Origin: Diphasiastrum complanatum
Lineage: Eukaryota; Streptophyta; Lycopodiopsida; Lycopodiales; Lycopodiaceae
Assembly: GCA_029204225.1 (NCBI GenBank)
Contig: CM055106.1
Location: 2,741,294 to 2,805,293, forward strand
DNA length: 64,000 nt
Direction: 5' to 3'
Positions 20,490-32,420 of the stretch are shown piece after piece. Each line of letters starts with the position of its first letter. Position 1 is the first letter of the stretch. The notes beneath the pieces are model-generated. The model made no database searches. It saw nothing but the letters and a program-made list of their open reading frames with translations, and had not been told where the DNA came from. The translations under genes and the position numbers were made by a program.

Positions 20490-21593
20490 AGCCCTAGGGT
20501 GCCACCACACTAGGGCGGAAGGCCCAAGGGCCATGGGCCTTCTAGTCATAATCACAAAGTATTAGTTGTCTTTCACGAATTCCAATTAGCATATGTGTGT
20601 TAGTTGTCGGATGCAAATTCGAGTGAGAATCTATGTGTATAAAGCTTTAAAGTTGCACTTTGTAACTTGACAACATAGGGACACTCTTCAAAACAATCAT
20701 TAGAAATTTTGTCTATTTGGTGGACTCCAAGTTGTCATATCAAACTTTATTTTAAAGCTACGATGAAATCAATTTGCAAGCCTTTTGCCAGCAATCACTA
20801 GTGCCTTACCATACAATTTAGAATAAGTTCCCATACGTTCATTCCAATGAGTGGGCCGACTCAAATGGGTCTATAATTCCTTTTCATTTGATGCTATATT
20901 GCAACATGATGGAATCAGCTATTGTTCAAGAGAAATGCCAAGGATCCCTTTTGATTTGACACTAATTGCAATATGATGGAATCTGCAATTCAACAATTTT
21001 TATTGACAATAGGGGCCAATATACATATTGTTGAAGTGCAGATTCCATCATACTGCAATTAGTGTCAAATCAAAAGGGTTCCTTGGCATTTTTCTTGAAC
21101 AATACCTGATTCCATCATGTTGCAACATAGCATCAATTGAAAAGGAATCATAGACCCATTTGAGTGGGCCCACTCATTGGATGAAAGTACGGGAACTTAT
21201 TCTAAACTGTATGGTAAGGCACTAGTGATTGCTGTCAAAAGACTTGCAAATTGATTTCATTGTAGCTTTAAAATAAAATCTGATATGACAATTTGGAGTC
21301 CACCAAATAGACAAAATTTCTAATGAATGTTTTGAAGAGTGTCCCTATGTTGTCAAGTTATAAAGTGCAACTTCAAAGCTTTATACACATAGATACTCAC
21401 TCAAATTTGCATCCGACAAGTAACACACATATGCTAACTGAAATTTGTGAATGACAACTAATACTTTGCGATTGTGACTAGAAGGCCCATGGCCCTTGGG
21501 CCTTCCGCCCTAGTGTCGTGGCGCCCTTGGGCTTTTGTCCTCGTCAGCCAACTCCCAAAGCAAAATGCCCTTGGGCAGGCCTTCCGCCCCCTG

Positions 21594-22011
21594 TATTTAC
21601 ATGCTTAGTTTTTTTGTGTCAAGAAATTTTGAAAACATAATTCTTTGTGAGAATTCCCACCACAACTCTCATGTAGCCAACCAAAATTAACAAATAGCAC
21701 ATGAATTTGCATGTGGACGTACAACACATGAATGCCATGTAGACAACCACATGGCTAGCACAACTCTCATGCGGATAGCCAATAAAACATTGACACGACA
21801 CATGAGAATTTTGGCAGAATGTGTGCGGACAAACCCCATGGCACATGCACATTTTGGCAAAATTAGCATGGTTCCCCTTGCTTGGGCCCTATCATCACGC
21901 TAACTCACTCAAGCAAGGGCGGAAGGTTCTTGATTGAGGAAGGTTCAGTCCTTTCCAAAAATGTCCCTAAGACCTTGAATAGAATGGAATCAAACTTCGC
22001 ATAGGGTGAGG
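21594..22011 (-). repeat. Repeat T and part of P450 5' flank
   Basis: 21594-21880 is the inverted form of repeat T. 21881-22011 matches the outer part of the P450 5' flanking unit (compare 35490-35630) and is cut at 22011 by gypsy integrase sequence. Confidence 0.6.
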
Positions 22012-22320
22012 CCCAGTCCTGATAAAAATTGGGAAAGCATATCTATGGATTTTGTAGTTGGACTTCCAATGACCCAATGACAAAATGATTCAATTTGGGT
22101 TGTAGTGGATCGGTTAACTAAGTTAGCTGCATTAATACGAGTCAAATCAACTATAATGGCTTCTGAATTAGCCCAGATCTTTGTTAAAAGATTATTTTGG
22201 TTGTATGGTCTGCCAAGTGACATAGTTAGTGATAGAGATCCTAAATTTACTAGTCACTTTTGGTCAGCAATATTCCATAAACTGGAAACTTCTTTGAGTT
22301 CACGGGAGTAACATATATCC
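22012..22320 (+). pseudogene. Ty3/gypsy integrase core fragment, copy 1
   Basis: WESISMDFVVGLPMTQ (catalytic Asp in SMDFV), then a TGA, then WVVVDRLTKLAALIRVKSTI, SELAQIFVKRLFWLYGLPSD, and IVSDRDPKFTSHFWSAIFHK with the second catalytic Asp. The fragment stops before the catalytic Glu. It has no LTR or neighbouring gypsy domain. Confidence 0.85.
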
Positions 22321-22437
22321 AAGACTAGGAATATTTGGCATTCAATTCCTGGAGTTTTTTGAGAGTCAAAGTAAATGGGTAACCAAAAAGCCGTGATGAT
22401 TAAATTGACATCAAGAAGCTCTAAAACCATGTAATAT

Positions 22438-23371
22438 AAGCTTTTTTCAAATCAACAAACATTATACAACTTTGACATAAAAAAATGTCAAAGAAAGCAT
22501 AATGATCACTAAAATAATTGATGTTATAATTCTAGTAGTGTTCAAATGTTAAATGAAAAATACCTAGTATGGAGTCATTTTGTGTAGATTACATGTATTC
22601 AAATGAAAAATACTTGTTATATTGGACGCTACGTGGTGATGATCATTGCCTAACAATATTCTATGTATAATGCATGATTTTGTGGATACTACTCATAACA
22701 CAAACTATGATCCATGAGAGTGAGGATTTTCTTGTTACATGTGATTGCTTTTCATGAAATACAAATGCCAAATATCGTCTACTATTGGTATTTTTGATAT
22801 ATAATTCTAATTAAGAAAGGTACTTTTTGTCTATATGTAAGACAACCTAGTTATAAGACCCCAATACATGAGTTTTAGGTGATAGATTCCATTTTCACAG
22901 AAAATCACCATGAACATGCATGTAAAAGATTGAAGATTACATATCAAAATATATGCAAGAGCTATTTTAAACAAATATTTTGGGACGATGAAGCCCTCTT
23001 AAAAGAGTCATGAGATGCTTAATTTTGAAATCTTAACATCAAGTCCACTTGGTCTTTGAGTGGGCCAACGTTGCGTCCTTGTACTTTCAATGATTTCCCA
23101 ACTACAAATCCCACATAAAATAAAATATCAATGCTTGATACATTTGAGATGTCCCAACAAAATCATGAGAACATGCCATTTTGCTAAGCTCAAAGCTTAT
23201 TGCTGTTTTTAGCGTACATCTAGCAATATCCAACGATTGAAGAAATATAATATCAAGAGATTTCAAAATCTCCAAACATGCTTAGCCTAGGTGCATTTCT
23301 AGAATTCTAATCAACCAAGTAGAATTGTTTAGATACAATAGAAATTTTAAAAAAATAAGATGTATTATTAC
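22438..23371 (-). repeat. Downstream region of the P450 gene
   Basis: 3' flank of P450 B, shared with 8283-9107, 44708-45504 and 60899-61841. The expected short terminal exon (residues after the L helix) should lie here if it exists. I found no acceptor followed by a convincing P450 C-terminus. Confidence 0.55.
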
Positions 23372-23879
23372 CTATAGGTTCTCACAAGGTAGTGTATGAA
23401 TATCATGATTTCAAGCTTGACTAGAAGTCTTCCTACACATGTATGATTGCCAAGCCCAAATGGCATGTATGCTCCGTTATCCTGTGATACCTGGCCCAAT
23501 AGAGCATATTACACAACACATACAGTGTTCATGAGCACATAGTTATCGAGAGATTTAGATTGTACAAATAAAATATTGGTGAAAGTAGCTTTTTTTATAT
23601 TTCTCACAAAGAAAGAAGATCATTTTAAAACATGGACACACATGTGCATTTTCCAATTACCTCAAATCTGGAGGGATCAAACTTTAGAGGATTCTTATAG
23701 TTTTTCGGACTCAAATGAACGGAGAGGAATGAGATGTATGCCTTCCATCCTTTAGGAAACAGAATCCCTGTAATTTGCAAGTTTCATATGGACATCAAAG
23801 CCCCAAGCTAGTGGTACTAAATATAGAAACTATTTTGCTGTTGTAGCACAAGAACTTAGCCTGCTACCATTCTCATGCA

Positions 23880-23926
<47 letters not shown>

Positions 23927-26072
23927 AGGGAGGAGTTTAGGGTGATTAGGGCTAGGTTCTAGCGAGCCACACACACAAACACACGAATGAGAGAGAGAGA
24001 GAGACCTTTGAAATCTACATCGTCGACTATCTCGCGGATTGTGTGGGGTACGATATTTGCAAGCCTAAGTGTCTCCTGTATTACCTGCAACAGAATGGTA
24101 AATTCATAAGTACCTAATTATCATGTAAATTGCGATGCACAATTGAGTGAGTTCGCTGATATTCTGGAAACCAGTCCATTCGTTTCACCGTAGAACGATA
24201 TTACAGGTTAGGTGTTTTCAGAACACGCAGAAGGGAAACTGGCTGTTTACCCTGCTGGTCAGCGGCATCATATCTAGATCTGAACAGCACAATGGCTCTT
24301 CATTTGATGTTTTTGCCATTCTGATACTCTGGTGCTCAGCCTGTAAAGCAGACAATTTTCAGCTCAGGAGATTGACTGAATGTGGCTCTGTTAAAAAAGA
24401 AGAGCCAGAAGACGCACGAGATATAAATGGTTCCAAATCTTACAAACCTTGACATTTTGAAGAACTTCCGGGTTTTCTGCAAGGTATTTTATAATCCAAC
24501 CCAGAAGAGCTGCTGTAGTTTCAAACCCACCAATAAACATTGGGAACAAACACTCTTTCAACTCATCATCTGTAAGTTTCTCACCATTTTCATCGACTGA
24601 ACCCATCAAAAATTGGAGAATATCGTTTTTCATCACACTTTCTGTTCTCCTTTCTACAATTCTCGGTAACAGCCATGCCTGAATTTCTTCCTTTTTCTGA
24701 TAAGACACACAAATTTTTAGCAGGGATTACAACACATTTTTGATTATACACTATATATCAGCTGCCTCAGCCTAGAACTTTAAAACTTCTAGCATCATTG
24801 CAGACCTACAGAAAACAGATGGGTGTGATATACATAGCTCCAACATCTACGCAGGAGTTGCTTTTAGAAAACAGCAAGCTGGCAAACTAGTAGCACGTTC
24901 TTGCAATTTCCTTGAATGGAATAATCCAAAAAGATCAAGGATCTCCGTACTATACCTTTTGATTCATGGAGGACCTCGACCACAAATCCCTGATCCGTGG
25001 AGATTCCATCCAACTCAATAGATAGATGTAGTCATGCATTAGTTTCATCGATTCATCACACGGCGCTAACGTCAAGATGGCATGCAGGACTACGTGAAAA
25101 GTAAACTGCATGAAATAGAAATTACCCACTGGTTACTTATGGAGAACTTTACAACGTCTACTTACAACGTCTACCTGCAATAATCACAATCTGCATACAA
25201 ATTGCCCCTCAACAGAAATCTCAGATCCTGACATCGCTCCGGTATCAACAACAATGTCACTCCAGAACAAAGTTAGATTCATATCACAGATAATGTTGCT
25301 AGACTTGTAACATACAGATAGCAAAACTGCAATCTTCCAATGTGTGCATGTGGAGCTATTTCTGAGCTAGTGCTCACCTTTCTGCTTTCTTCAGCTGTTC
25401 TTACAGGTGACTGTGTATCCCATGCACTTAGAACCCAACGCGCTATACTGTCGATGCTAGTGATATAATCTCGCTGAGACCTTAGCGGAGGTTTCGGAAA
25501 CGTTTGAATATCGAGAGATTTCCTAATTGTGTCAAGTAGGCCTTTTTTCATAGTGTTAAGTCCTAAGAATTGTCCAACGATAGGGTAGTATGGCTGAAAG
25601 GATTTGTGATGCGCGACGAGAACAAATCTTGCTGCTTCCTCAGTGGATGTCAGTACTGTGGGATAACCTTGTAAGTGACTCCGAAAGATGCCACCATATC
25701 TATGAAAAGACAGGAGCTACAGATTAACAAGATTATTACATGAAAGTGGGGTAAAAGCCCAAATTATTGCTCCTACATGAAAGCCGGGATTTCTGATTAA
25801 CAGAAACAAACTAAGCAGAAAACGATGGCGCCAATGGTGAGAAAGGATCAATATAAAAACCTCGAAACACGTTCGTGATAGAACTGATATGGGCTTTGAG
25901 TGAAATATTGGACAGTTTCTCCGATCCATGGCAAACACCACGCACCCTTGGGCAACTTTGATTTACGCTGCTGCTGCTGCTGCTGCTTGGCACACAAGCT
26001 GCTGGACTTCCATCGTCGAGCTACTGCAATTAAGAAAAGCAGCGATAGAGCACAAAGCATAGCAAGAATCAT
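23372..26072 (-). CDS. Cytochrome P450, CYP85-clan-like (exons 1-8)
   Basis: Microsomal heme monooxygenase. Exons, minus strand: 26072-25861, 25699-25378, 25105-24956, 24696-24448, 24340-24251, 24084-24006, 23767-23661, 23490-23372. All junctions are GT/AG with matching phase, giving about 442 residues without a stop. Visible features: N-terminal anchor MILAMLCALSLLFLIAVA, six-Gln run and LPKG hinge, LPWIGETVQYF, YGGIFRSHLQGYPTV, I-helix GGFETT, K-helix ETLR, PKGWKAY, FDPSRFE, and heme loop PFGLGNHTCVGR. The wording around LRLANIVP and VHLSPKNYK resembles the CYP85 clan (CYP87/90/707/716 types); family and substrate cannot be assigned. After exon 8 the frame meets TAA one codon past the donor, and the usual last ~30 residues were not found. 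The region between C helix and G helix also looks short. It is either functional with an unseen exon 9, or recently dead. Confidence 0.8.
23884..23995 (-). repeat. GA/TC microsatellite in P450 intron 6
   Basis: A (GA)n run, then G-rich GGGAGGGAGG, then CACACACA and GAGAGA up to 24003, directly after the intron 6 donor (which reads GGTCTCTC on the minus strand). The same repeat sits at this position in copies A, C and D. Confidence 0.85.
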
Positions 26073-26500
26073 GATTGATGTATAATAGTCTCTAAGTTAG
26101 TTATTGACACGATGGTTCTATTATGGTACAATGAGTCTAATTATAAAAAAAGGGTTGAGGACGTTGCATGAGGGGGTTAGCCTTAGAAGTTAGGGCACAG
26201 CCTAAGGACGGCAAGATGACCCATGTAAAGCCTGTGTGAAAAAAGAAATTTGCCACTTTTTGAGGATTTATATGAATTTTTCTTTTTGTTATGATCTTTG
26301 GTAATGACTTCACTGAGTGCAAAAAAAAAAATTGTGATAAATTTATAGTTTTCTCTTTGGTTGTCTTGCCAACATAATATAGATATACAGAATCCTCGTG
26401 AGTTCCCACCGCCCTAACCGCGTGTCCAAACAAGTCGTGGTCATGACAACCATGATAGATGGACCAAATACCATCTATGATTGGGCCACACTTCTAGTTA
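26073..26500. other. Region upstream of P450 gene B
   Basis: AT-rich sequence before the exon 1 ATG. It does not match the 5' flanking unit of copies C, F and H. Nothing could be assigned as a promoter. Confidence 0.35.
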
Positions 26501-26987
26501 AGGGATTGAAGGCCGTTTTCAAGCGCCCTTCCCAGATCACCTATGGTGGTCTGCTTCCCGTCATCGTCGTCATCCACTTATAAAACCTAGGGCTCCAAAC
26601 ACCTTCCCAACAGCTAGTCCATTCCAACGACCCCCCAAAGACACACTCAGGCAACTGGTTGTAGGCCAGCAGTCGCCCATCTTCACCGTATCGCCTACCC
26701 TATCTCCCAGCCACGCACATTCTAGCCCCACACGCACTAGCCCTTCCCACTCCTCCCCTTTCCTTAGAATCACGTCCCCCACCCCTAGCCCCATCCGTCC
26801 AGCCGCCACTTCTCCCATCACATATATTGTCGCCACATCCACTTATTTCCACATCACGACTCTCGCCATCGCCACATCATATCCCATTACAGTCACACTT
26901 CCGCTCACCTCCTCTCTTGTTGTTGCGGGTATTCACGTGTAAAGAAATAAATTTGTCGGAAAAAATAGAAATAAGTTGATAAACTGA
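26501..26987 (+). other. C-rich region ending in X tail fragment
   Basis: Contains TATAAAA at about 26579, then a strongly C-rich, G-poor tract (about 26590-26920) of the same style as the start of element X (31140-31560), then a short match to the X tail (26934-26984, 'aaagaaataaatttgtc'). Possibly a diverged X relative. The minus-strand frame here is a translation of low-complexity DNA. Confidence 0.35.
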
Positions 26988-27640
26988 TCTTCGATGAAGA
27001 TGACATCTCGACTAGTGAATATTTTTGACTCGACAGGATCGTACAACTTATAAGCTTTATTTGAAGTAGTGTAGCTGATGAAAATAGACTTGATACTCCG
27101 AACGTCGAGCTTCTTTCTGAGATTATGCGGTATTTACACATTAGCAATACATCCAAAAACTCGTAAGTTTGATAAAGAAGGCTTGGAGCTTGTCCAAACT
27201 TCATATGGTGTTTTGTCTGAGAGACCTTTAGTAGGACGTTTGTTCTGAATATATGCTGCAGTGAAAGCAGCTTCAGCCCAGAAGGACTTCGGAAGTGTCG
27301 CATGTGCTAGCATGTACTTTGTCGATTTGACTAAGGTTCTTTTTTTTCTCTCAGCAAGACCATACGACTTAGATGAATAGGAGGTGATGTATTGTTGCTC
27401 AATGTCGTTGCTAAGACAATACTCCATGAATTCAATCATAAGATTTATTCTTCTCGCTTGTCAGACCTTAGTGCTTTAATTCTTTTACCAGTTTGATTTC
27501 CAGCATGCTCTTTGAATTGTCGAAATATTTTGAACGCTTTCGATTTTTGCAACGATGAAGGTAATAAAATACTTTGCATTAAGCAATGATGGAGTTTGCA
27601 TTGGACCAAATATATTTGAATGAACAACATAATGGGTATT
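26988..27640 (-). pseudogene. Ty1/copia integrase fragment (third copy)
   Basis: Same integrase relic as 9108-9760, extended at its C-terminus (IFTSRDVIFIEDQF at 26990-27030). It lacks about 35 bp near 27552 that the others keep. Motifs: AERKKRTLVKSTKYMLAHAT, FWAEAAFTAAYIQNKRPTKG, DKTPYEVWTSSKPSLSNLRV. It again abuts gypsy RT on the other strand. Confidence 0.8.
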
Positions 27641-27647
27641 GCCGATA

Positions 27648-29542
27648 GTCATAGTACCCAAAAAGAACTACAGAATGCGAATTTGTGTGAACCTGAAGAC
27701 ATTGTATGTGGTGACAAAGAAAGATCATTTTCCCTTACCTTTCACGGAAAGTATTTTGGACCGAGTAGCAGGAGTAGAAGCTTACAGTTTTCTGGACGAC
27801 TTCAGCGGCTACAACCAATTCAAAATAGCGTTGGGACAATCAGCACAAGACGGCATTCGCCACCGAATGGGGAACCTATACCTACAAGGTGATGTAGTTT
27901 GGACTTTGCAATGCCCCAAGCACCTTTCAATGAGTTATGCAAATGGCATTCAAAGAGCATCTATAGAAATTTTTGGAGATCTTCTTGGACGATCTATGGA
28001 TGCATGGGCTGAGAACTCAAAACACTTATTCAACTTGAAAAAAGTGTTGAAGCAATGCCATGAATATCAGATCTCCTTGAATCTAGAAAAGTGTCAATTT
28101 TGGGTGACACATGGCCTGATATTGGGCCACATAGTATCAAGACACGAAATTGCCACTGATCTATCCAAGATAAGGGTCATTGTTGATCTGCCACAACCGT
28201 GGACGATTAGCGGTGTCTATGTTTTTATGGGTCGCACTAACTACTATCAGATCTTCATTCTAGACTTTGTGGAGTTAGCAAGACGAATCTACAAGTTCAC
28301 AATGGAACCGCATTGGATAGAGAAAGCCCTACAGGCATTCCAGAAGCTTAAGATGCATAGGTCCAGCGCCAATATTAAGACTGCCCAATTGGTCCATAGA
28401 GTTTCATGTGCATACTGATGCATCAAAGTATGCAATTGGAGGCGTCTTAACCCCCAGCCAGGAGAGTGGAAAAATGATTTCCCAATACGATTTGTCAGCT
28501 GACAACTCAGCAACTCAGAGATGAACTATTCTACCACAAAGCGGGAGGCACTGACTATGATTTATGCGGTTAAGAAGTCTAGGCATTATTTGATGGCCAC
28601 CCATTTTGCATTTTATACGGACCATTAACCTTTGTTTTATCTTGTTAATAAAACTTGCAACACAAGGCGAATTACTTGATGGTTGCTTCTGATGTTGGGT
28701 TTGATTTTTGAATAGTGGTTCACAAGGGCAAACAATATTATATGGCAAATCATGTGTCACGAATTAAAGTGAAGGAAACTATAACCCAACCCGATGATGA
28801 GCTACCTGATGCTACCTTGTTGTATTTTGGCACAGTACCTGAATGGGCCACAAACATAGTGGAATATCTGATGCGGAGCCAACCTAACAAATCCTTACCC
28901 AAGGTGATGTACGGAAGTTGATTCTAAAAGCTAGACCATATCAGTTGATTGCTGGCCAACTATATCAAAGAGGATCGGACAGTATCCTTAAAAGCTATAT
29001 CCTTCCATATGAGGCCACCCAAATTATCTCAATTTTGCATGAAGGTATGGGAACTGGTCACTTTGCATCTAATATTGCTGTACTGTGGGCATTCAAGACA
29101 GCATACAAGGGAAGCACTAATCATTGAATGCCATTTCAGCTGGTTTATTGCTAGGATGCAGTAATGCCAGCATGGTTTTTCGTGCCACCATTAAGAGTTG
29201 TTGTAACACAATGCCTTGATGAATTCAAATATCTACAACTATGCCAGGAAGCCTTACACAAACTTTGTGAGACATATATATTGGGTGTACATGCATTGGC
29301 AGCTAAGAAAGCGTGACGTAAAGCATGGCATGATTGCCGATTGCACAAGAAAGATCTTTGTTCTGGATATCTAGTACTCATGTATAAGCGATCAAGGAAA
29401 AGTTGAAGTTCATAGGCGAAGGCCCGTATCGTGTCAAGGAGATCTTAAGCCATGGAGTCGTGAACCTCGAACAACTTGATGGGACACCATTTGACACACC
29501 CATTAATGGTAGCCAATTTCACAAGTATTGGCCACCACAGTA
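27648..29542 (+). pseudogene. Ty3/gypsy pol, RT to integrase C-terminus (internally deleted)
   Basis: The longest gypsy piece in the window. RT 27648-28390 (VPKKNYRMRICVNLKTL, AYSFLDDFSGYNQ, then frameshifted WGTYTYKVM and FLEIFLDDL, then QFWVTHGLILGHIVS). RNase H from about 28405 (HVHTDASKYAIGG) with stops. Connection VVHKGKQYYMANHVSRIKV. Integrase zinc region (LHEGMGTGHFASN, about 29035). The integrase core is deleted near 29130-29220, and the C-terminal segment (GYLVLMYKRSRK, then GEGPYRVKEI-like and a chromo-side LEQLDGTPFDTPINGSQF) ends with a stop after HKYWPPQ at 29542. Multiple stops; no LTRs identified. Confidence 0.8.
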
Positions 29543-30254
29543 AGACAGATCTAACTTGATGATGACCAATAGTTCGTACAAGGATCAGATCACCCATACA
29601 TGAGTCATCACAGCCAGATCTAATGAGATCTAGTCAGAACAAGCTAAATCCATCCAGATTCAGCATGATCGGACAAGATTTGGACAGATCAAGCAAGATC
29701 TAGTAAGATCCAAGTGAAATCTAGATCTAGATGTGATAAAAATGGTAGCAGATTGGTATCAGACACCTTAGCCTACAAAAATGAAGATCTGATTTGATGA
29801 TCTCAAGAAAAAACACCAAAAATAGAGGTAAAAATCGATTAAACTGATGGATCAGCTGCCAAACATTCATGAAAACTCTCACAAAGACATCCACAGTGAG
29901 TTCTGACCCAGATGGACCTACAGAAATCTCTACAAGAGTTACTTGTGAAAAATTAGTCAAATTTGAGTGTGGTCAGTTATGTAATTGTGGCTCAAAGTTG
30001 AGGCCCAAGGTAGGGTCTTCCTAACACCTCATTAGGTTCCATACCTACAACCAAGGCAGAGTCACCTACCTGCCCTTATCCATTGACACTAGTACTGTAA
30101 TCTAAAGGTTCCTACCCTTAATCCTAAGGACACATCTTATCCAAGGGTGATTCGCCAATTAGCACCCCAAACACCAAATGGGCAAATAGGGGTTAACATA
30201 CTACTAGCTACATAGGTATGTAACATTCACAGACAACAAAAATAAAATCAGGAC
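29543..30254. other. AGATC-rich spacer after gypsy pol
   Basis: 29560-29735 is dominated by AGATC/AGATCT words. At 29753-29767 'ttggtatcagacacc' resembles a retrotransposon PBS. The rest (29770-30254) has no recognisable content. It may be a decayed LTR or leader. Confidence 0.35.
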
Positions 30255-30270
30255 AGTAAAATTGACCTAC

Positions 30271-30633
30271 CTAGATGGTCAGATTTTGAAAATATGATAT
30301 ATAGAGCAAGTGGTTAGTTTTCAAAGTGATCTCAGGAACCATGGGCGACAGATATGGTGTAATGAGTTTAGGGGCGTGTCGATGGGATAGCGTAGGCCTA
30401 TCGCCAGAAACAATCTTGATGGTGACCATGGAGTTGGCGCTAACTCTCACTCGGTACGTGATACCATGGTACAATATTTGAAAACGAGATTTCGGATCGT
30501 CCCACTGCTTGAACGGATGGTGTGACCAGAGCGTTAGAAAGTAGGGCCCAAATCTGGGTAGCAGTAGGAATCTCATGCTTAATGACCTATTTGGTTCCAG
30601 ATTCGCTAGATGGACTGGATGGTCGATTGTCAA
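30271..30633 (-). pseudogene. Unrecognised frame of element X (leftward)
   Basis: About 120 codons, conserved in the inverted copy at 43517-43828. Visible stretches: RFLLLPRFGPYFLTLWSHHP, YHGITYRVRVSANSMV and VSGDRPTLSHR. It lies downstream of the minus-strand TATA-like box. The family is not recognised; conservation in two copies only shows shared ancestry. Confidence 0.4.
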
Positions 30634-31413
30634 AACACAAAGCCATGATGTTAGTGGAGTTGATTAGATTCTAGATATGATGTGGTAATGACGAGGATGG
30701 ACGAAAAGAAAAGACTTTTAGAACAGTGAAAATACGTTAAAAAAAGGACAAAAGGTGTCAAAAATTGGGAAGGGTGTATTTTGTGTGAACATAGATGAAA
30801 ATAGCAGCAATGAGTGTATGACAGGTGGTTATGAGAGCTGATGGAAGTGTGTAAGATGGCGGTTATGAGGGCCGATGGAAGTGTGTAAGAATTTTCGTCA
30901 CAAACAGAGAAAGTTGATTTCTCAATCAAAATTTTACCAGAGCTTCATAGGAAAGTGAGAAAGTGACTTCAATTCTCTCTTTATATAGAGGAAGATTAGA
31001 GGGCGTATTAGGGGAAGTGCACTTTTCACTTCTTAGTTTCAAACCAAATTTTGCAGGGACCTTCTTCACAAAATTCTAAGACCCCAGAGAAGTCTGCCAG
31101 AGTTCCTGAGCTGATTTGATTGATCTGAACTCTCTACCTCCACTTCCACTAGCCCTCCCTACAACCTGACAACGCATCGCACATCACCCTACATCCACCT
31201 CTTCTACATCCACTCCTTTTGCTTCCACCCAACCACCCACTATTTCCACCACCTCTGTTTCTATCGCACCCATCCCTCCACCTTCCCCACCATTCTCGCT
31301 TCTTCCACACCATCCATCACTATCGCTTCCTCCATCCCAGCCACATCTGCTCCACCACACTTCTCAATATCAACCCTCTCAATTCACAACTGTCTGTCGA
31401 CACCCTTGACTAG

Positions 31414-32420
31414 ATGAACATCATTACCCTCACACCCCCAAAAGGCCTCTCGTCCCCTATGTCTCCTTTCATCCTCAACACCACACTTCAATTTCCTTTA
31501 GTTCCTATCATTCTCTCCTTCAAAACACCCATCCTCACCCCTCTATTCATTGATGCCATTTCTCTCATACCACCTCCATATTCAGTTCAACAAACTACCG
31601 AGGGTGACACACCGGTATCGAATGACGCATTCCAACAAACAAAATATGTGCCATCGCCCTACCGTGCTGATCCCACCGCACCAGAGGGCATGATAGAACA
31701 GGAGAAGCTCATAGAAGATGACGACGACACCGCAACACCTCACCAAGTCCGACCAAGTAGCACCATACCGGTCGGGCCCACGAACATGACATCGGACTAC
31801 CAAACCTTGGAAACTTTTGTCCAGGATGCGGTAGCGACTAGAACTATATTGGAGGGTCGTGTATTGGAACTAGCTACAAGCAACACGAAGCTACAAGCGG
31901 AGATCACCCAACTCCAGTAGGACCTGTAATTAGCTCAACAACACGAGCTAGCAGAGAAGAAAGAAGTGCAAAAACTGAAGAAACACAAAGATGATCTCCA
32001 AAGGTACATCAAGGACCTCCCCAAATTTGCAATAGACGCCCAAGCAACCATCCAGGAGACCTAGAAGCAAGCCAGATGTCTCGTTTTGCCACTCCGGGCT
32101 CAACTAGAAGTATATGAAATGGAAAATCAACGCTTGGAAGCGGAGGTACAGGTCCTACAAGAAGAAAAGACTATCTGGCTAACTCAACCAATCCCTGCCA
32201 ATTGATCTTTCACACAAGCTGAGATGGACCTTCTCACACATCAGGTGCAGATCTACCGCCAAAAGCTCAACAACCACCAGGTAGAGTTTGACCAGTACCG
32301 AAGGAGCGTCCTACAACAACTGGCAATGCAAAGAGCGCCCTCAAGGGATTCCAACGCCACATGGAACAACAACCCCAACCAGCCCCGATGGTAATTCTAT
32401 CGCCACCCACATTAGGAACT
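31414..32420 (+). pseudogene. Coiled-coil, gag-like frame of element X
   Basis: Open to 31920, then continues in frame with stops. Pro-rich start (MNIITLTPPKGLSSPM), acidic IEQEKLIEDDDD, then heptad-like LEGRVLELATSNTKLQAEIT, QQHELAEKKEVQKLKKHKDD, MENQRLEAEVQVLQEEKTIW and VQIYRQKLNNHQVEFDQY, ending in a Q/P-rich region. No zinc knuckle. The long coiled coil recalls gag proteins of some plant gypsy elements, but the assignment is weak. Stops at about 31918, 31927 and 32061 mark it as dead. Confidence 0.5.

Larger units (their letters stand above)
11638..21593. mobile_element. Foldback element copy 1, split by nested copia
   Basis: Ends are CAGGGGGCGG at 11638 and CCGCCCCCTG at 21593. With the copia insertion and one TSD copy removed, the left arm is about 568 bp (11638-11702 plus 20495-20997), the loop 29 bp (20998-21026) and the right arm 567 bp (21027-21593). 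The arms are near-perfect inverted repeats. No transposase is present, so it is non-autonomous. The CAGGG-type ends recall hAT or Mutator-like foldback families, but I found no convincing flanking target duplication. The right arm is followed by repeat T. Confidence 0.8.
8046..25515. repeat. Segmental duplication, copy 1 (~17.5 kb)
   Basis: Collinear with 44473-63364 in direct orientation. Both contain, in order: the P450 downstream block, copia integrase piece, gypsy RT piece, X tail, foldback with nested copia elements, gypsy integrase piece, and P450 exons 8 to 2. Both nested insertions occupy the same base in each copy. Copy 1 keeps the fuller P450; copy 2 keeps the fuller inner copia. 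Confidence 0.85.

Noticed and set aside
21619-21869. Two overlapping Cys/His-rich frames
   Set aside because: They come from the CATG-rich repeat T and have no spaced cysteine pattern of a known domain.
27639-28418. A 259-codon frame as an intact reverse transcriptase
   Set aside because: The central catalytic motifs lie in another frame; the frame is open only through compensating shifts.
31219-31413. His/Pro/Leu-rich open frame
   Set aside because: Translation of C-rich, G-poor DNA; a mirror frame appears in the inverted copy and nothing supports a gene.
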